A stretch of 64,000 bases of DNA from Alisma plantago-aquatica (lineage: Eukaryota > Streptophyta > Magnoliopsida > Alismatales > Alismataceae), in the NCBI GenBank assembly GCA_963693085.1, contig OY856413.1, positions 747,084,556-747,148,555 on the forward strand. Direction: 5' to 3'. A model generated the notes under the pieces. It worked only from the letters and a program-made list of their open reading frames with translations, made no database searches and had not been told where the DNA came from. The position numbers were made by a program, and so were the translations under genes. Shown in pieces: positions 60,126 through 64,000 of this stretch (position 1 is the stretch's first letter; each line of letters begins with the position of its first letter).

Positions 60126-63100
60126 TCTTTTGGTAGAAAATCCAGAATAGATAGTCGTTCTTGTGTCTAGGTATGGTCGTCATTCTCCACTTTGACCAAA
60201 TACACCATGCACTACCCTCTATTATCGATATGTACCACTTTGATACAATCAATATATGGTGTATGAATAGATCCACACTACCATTGTCTGGATTATGAAA
60301 TTTAATACCCTCATCCTTTGAATCAATTCACTTTCATGTAAGCCTTCCTATAGAAATTTGCCTAAAAACTAAAAGGGAACACTCTTTTCTCTGGTGAAGG
60401 GAAGTGTTTCACATTAGATTATAAACTAGCATTGTTTGAAACCCATCATGTGGGGAAGTTTGTGTCTTATATAGAGATCTTAAGATTTTAAGACAATGAT
60501 CTATTTAATGTCTTAGTTGTTTAGATGTGATAATGTTTTGGGATAGGGATGTATGGAGCACGTTGTATGGCCTGAGGAGAAATAGTGAGCTGGCTAGGGA
60601 AATTTTACTGTACAATGTGGTTGAGCGGTATTTTAGTTTTGTTCTGTGTGGAGTATAGATTGTAAGACCTCATTGTCACAAATACGTGATTGAACTATTG
60701 TTGTGCCAATACTTCCTTTTTATGGAACCCTTTGGTACTTCTTAGAAAATTATGTCTATTACACATCTAAAAAATACATATTGATAGTTTATATATATGA
60801 TATGATCAGTCATTACCTTATTTTATATTGCTAAAAATAGATTTTTTGTTAAATGAAATGGAGAAAAGGACATCACAACTCGTATGTTTGTTTGTGTGTC
60901 TTTGCAATTGACAAACTAATCGAAACCAGTATGTCTTTTCTTAAAGTTTCAAACTAATCTAAATATAACTCAAAAGTATAATGAATACCTCTTTCCATGA
61001 AACTTACATTTATGCATATTGTTGCCTCCAGTGATTCATCGTTATACACACATTTCCAATAAGAAAGTAAGGTAGAAGTATACCAAGAGTATTGAAACAA
61101 AAAAATCTAAAAGAATTTTTCTTGTCTTGGATTACTGCTTCCATAGAAATGCCCTGAGATATCAACTAGGCTTTCTTCATAGTAAGAAAGCTGGAGCCAA
61201 GCAGCAAGGTAGAAAATCCCATCAAAGTAGCAATCTTTAAGCCATAAGTCATGCAAATCGTAATGGCTACATATAGAGTCACTGCTATTATCTAAGCAGA
61301 GATCATAACCATTACTAGAGTGTTCTTAATCATCATCGATAATAATTCCTTATAATTTTCATATTGAGAGGGAGTACAATTGCAAATGCAAATGCCAAAG
61401 AAAAGTATGTCCCCATCCACAACAATCCACTTAAGGAACGCTTGAGTGAGATAATATCAAGTAAGTATTAATGTGTTTTGTTTCATGTGTATATAACTAG
61501 CAAGGAGGAAGTGAAAGTGGAAGGGAATGAGCTGTAAAGGAGATATAATGTCAGTGTTGTAGTTTTGCTGAAAGATTCAATGCCACTTCCAAATCAGCTA
61601 TTGCTTTTGGTGAACAATCAAGAACTATTTTATATTTGGTGAAGAATTTGAACTAAAGGTGTGTCTCTTTTCTCTCCATGACTTATCAGTTATTTGAGGT
61701 TCATAATTCATGTTGAGATTTGAACTACAATTGAGGTTAACCCTAACTGATGTTGCAATTATACTAATTGCAGTTCCCTACTCCATGTTTTTTCAAGGTC
61801 AAAGAATTTAATTTCTTCTACTTTGTGCAACATGTCAGCTGAAGAAATGTCTCGTCATGTGGTTAGTGCCAAATGATTGTTCAATTTTGTCGGTTCTCCC
61901 CGCTCTGAAGAAAGCCTCTTTGATGCATTTTTATTATTTTTATTCTCCCAATGACTAACTAACCTATCTTACTTTTTATTGTCTAACTGTTGGTGTCCGG
62001 ATAACAAGTGCCTTTATGAATTTTTGTTTGAGTGAAACATGGATTTGTTGTGTTGCAGGAAGTCTATCTGTATGTCATAATGACCTTCCGTCTCCGAAAA
62101 GGTGGGCATGAGATTGCATGTTATCAATTTTCTTGGCATCAATTGATATGATAGGAGAAAAATTGTGGAAGGAAACCATATGCATATCCAACAACACTTG
62201 TTGGATACTTGTTTGCCTTTTTTAAGGTAATCTTTCTTGAATTTATGGTTTGGGTGTAGAACTTTTAGTTTGATAAACTCTAATTGTAGTTTTTGGGTGT
62301 ATTGCACTTGTATATGGCAGATGGGACTTATATGAATGATTTAAGATAAGCTATGTGTTAAAATAATCCCTAATGCCGTATGAGAAAAGAGGGTGGCAAT
62401 CTAATTTTTAATGATAGCGCCATACAAACTCTACTCCTTTCACCCTTAAAAATACATAATCTTAGAAGCAATTGTGTTTGTGAGATATTACTTTGTTGAG
62501 GCACGTGATGAACACAAGTGGCTGTGTTCTATATGTAATGGTTCTAGCTCGAGTAGGTTAAATATGCTCAACCAGACTTGTTTTCTACTATCTTAACAAG
62601 AATTGTTTTCTACTACATATTTTCTATATATCATTCAAATGTATCATTCTACCTTCTTATGATATCCTTTGATGCAATTGATCAAGATTGTATTTATGCC
62701 ACATAAACGAAAGTCCACACTAATAAACTAGTTAAGAGATAGTTCAGCATGTACACGTGTAGCCTAGCTAAGAGCCAATTCATGCTTTTGTATGAAAATA
62801 TTGATAGGAAACTTGTGAAAATGAGATCTAGAGACATGTAAATGTATGACAAAGTATTTTTTTAGTGTTTTATTTCAAAATTGTTGTATGATTTTAAATT
62901 TATTGCAAAACAACTAGTGTTTTTGGTGTGTGTTTGTGATTTGTTCAAGGGAAAAGACTTGGCCATATCCTCTCCTTGGTGTATCAATATTCAAATTGTT
63001 TCTAGTCAACTCACATATGATCTATTTGACCATAAGGAGTCAAATATTTTCTGTTCAAATTTCTCAATATTATATTGTGCTTTTTTTACTAGAATGAAGG

Positions 63101-64000
63101 GATGCCACTTGCTAGTTTGAATGATGTGATATATTGTTTATTAATATGGGTACATCTCAAGTTGGACAACATTTATCATCGAGTATGCCATATCTGTCCA
63201 AACCGGTAGGGTCTTTAATGGATCTGGAGAGGACAACTTGCATTCCAGGATCCAAATAAAAAGGTCGACTGCTTCCTTGAAGTGGATGGTTTCACCCGTT
63301 AATCATGACCCCATTACTACTAGTGATGGAATGATCTGTAAGTGTCAAATATCAATTCTTAGAAGATGTTTTTGTTGCACATAACTTCATATGAAGTTGT
63401 ATCATTTATTTATATGACTTGATTTTGTGTCTGATAACCACTCTAACAGCCATAGTAAACATACTTGTAGGCTATTCCATCATTCCAATTTATAGAGAAC
63501 TCTCACCTGCAACGGTAGCAACATAATATTAAATGTGAGTTGCTTCCCTTTCTGCTTGTATCTGTCGTACTTGGAATAGCCACAGTTAAGCGATTTTAGT
63601 TTGGAAGGGTGAATAATGGCAATGTACCTTGCTGGATAGGCCTGCCACTCAATCTGATGAGCAGACCATATATGATGCAAGAGTGGAACAGGTGAAGCAA
63701 GTGTTAGAAGCATGATGAAAGCTCTTTTTTTCTTATTGGTTTGTGGCTTGTCAATTATGTTATCATTTGCTTCTCAAAGGAACCCATAGGATCTGGAATT
63801 GTTAACTATCTCCAAGCATGTTGCATCTCCATGATAGACCCTCTCTTTACAGCTGTTCAGTCCGTTTTGCACCGTAATCACAACTATAGCAACAATACTC
63901 TAATTTATTCCTACTGCCAATTCTCTTTGCCCCCACTTCCATCATAGGAGCAAGATTACTAGATTGTGAATGACAATCGTCGTGTAGCAGCCATAGAATT
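60126..64000. other. AT-rich DNA, no gene recognised
   Basis: No frame with a known motif. Passages at 61820-62110 and 63180-63340 have somewhat more coding-like composition, and 'gatctgtaag' at about 63331 could be a donor site, but I cannot support a gene. Frames 62014-62307 (-) and 63480-63713 (-) are unassigned. Confidence 0.35.

Overview
The window looks like repeat-rich, AT-rich nuclear DNA of a flowering plant. The evidence is plant LTR retrotransposon signatures (tRNA-Met primer sites, a 5S-derived Cassandra TRIM, gypsy and copia LTRs), plant-type hAT and CACTA-like termini, and one NAC-domain gene relic. I see no intact protein-coding gene, no tRNA or rRNA gene, no CRISPR array and no prokaryotic feature. 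Almost all open frames are short and accidental or lie inside repeats.

Layout. 1-4330: 3' part of a gypsy element (decayed frame, long 3' non-coding stretch, 1.16-kb LTR) that abuts a copia remnant. 4331-9655: copia pol tail plus two ~2-kb copia LTRs in opposite orientation, about 1 kb apart. 10506-25349: possible large CACTA-type transposon (weak terminal repeats, TGT on both sides) holding a GC-rich spliced-looking leader, a hAT MITE with a perfect 8-bp target duplication, and a Cassandra element that was tandemly duplicated after insertion. 26053-26748: a second, decayed Cassandra. 29694-30188: NAC transcription-factor relic with one in-frame stop, followed by a ~550-bp tandem duplication of its 3' region. 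32881-58557: a CACTA-like terminus followed by blocks of a 63-bp tandem repeat arranged in a ~3.7-kb higher-order unit present twice. A copia LTR (34496-50974) sits in the first unit, and that LTR is itself split by a 14.7-kb gypsy-type element (35193-49897). 58700-64000: a GC-richer leader-like stretch, a degenerate glycine-rich frame on the minus strand, then undiagnosed AT-rich DNA.

The most unusual object is the 35193-49897 element. It is flanked by ATTAA on both sides, carries two ~5.0-kb LTRs plus a 49-bp stub of a third, encodes only a broken gag, lacks pol entirely, and holds palindrome clusters in each LTR and a 32-bp minisatellite in each internal tail. The nesting order (array, then copia LTR, then giant-LTR element) gives a relative insertion history. 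No genes here form a pathway; the window is best read as layers of mobile DNA with one decayed regulatory gene.
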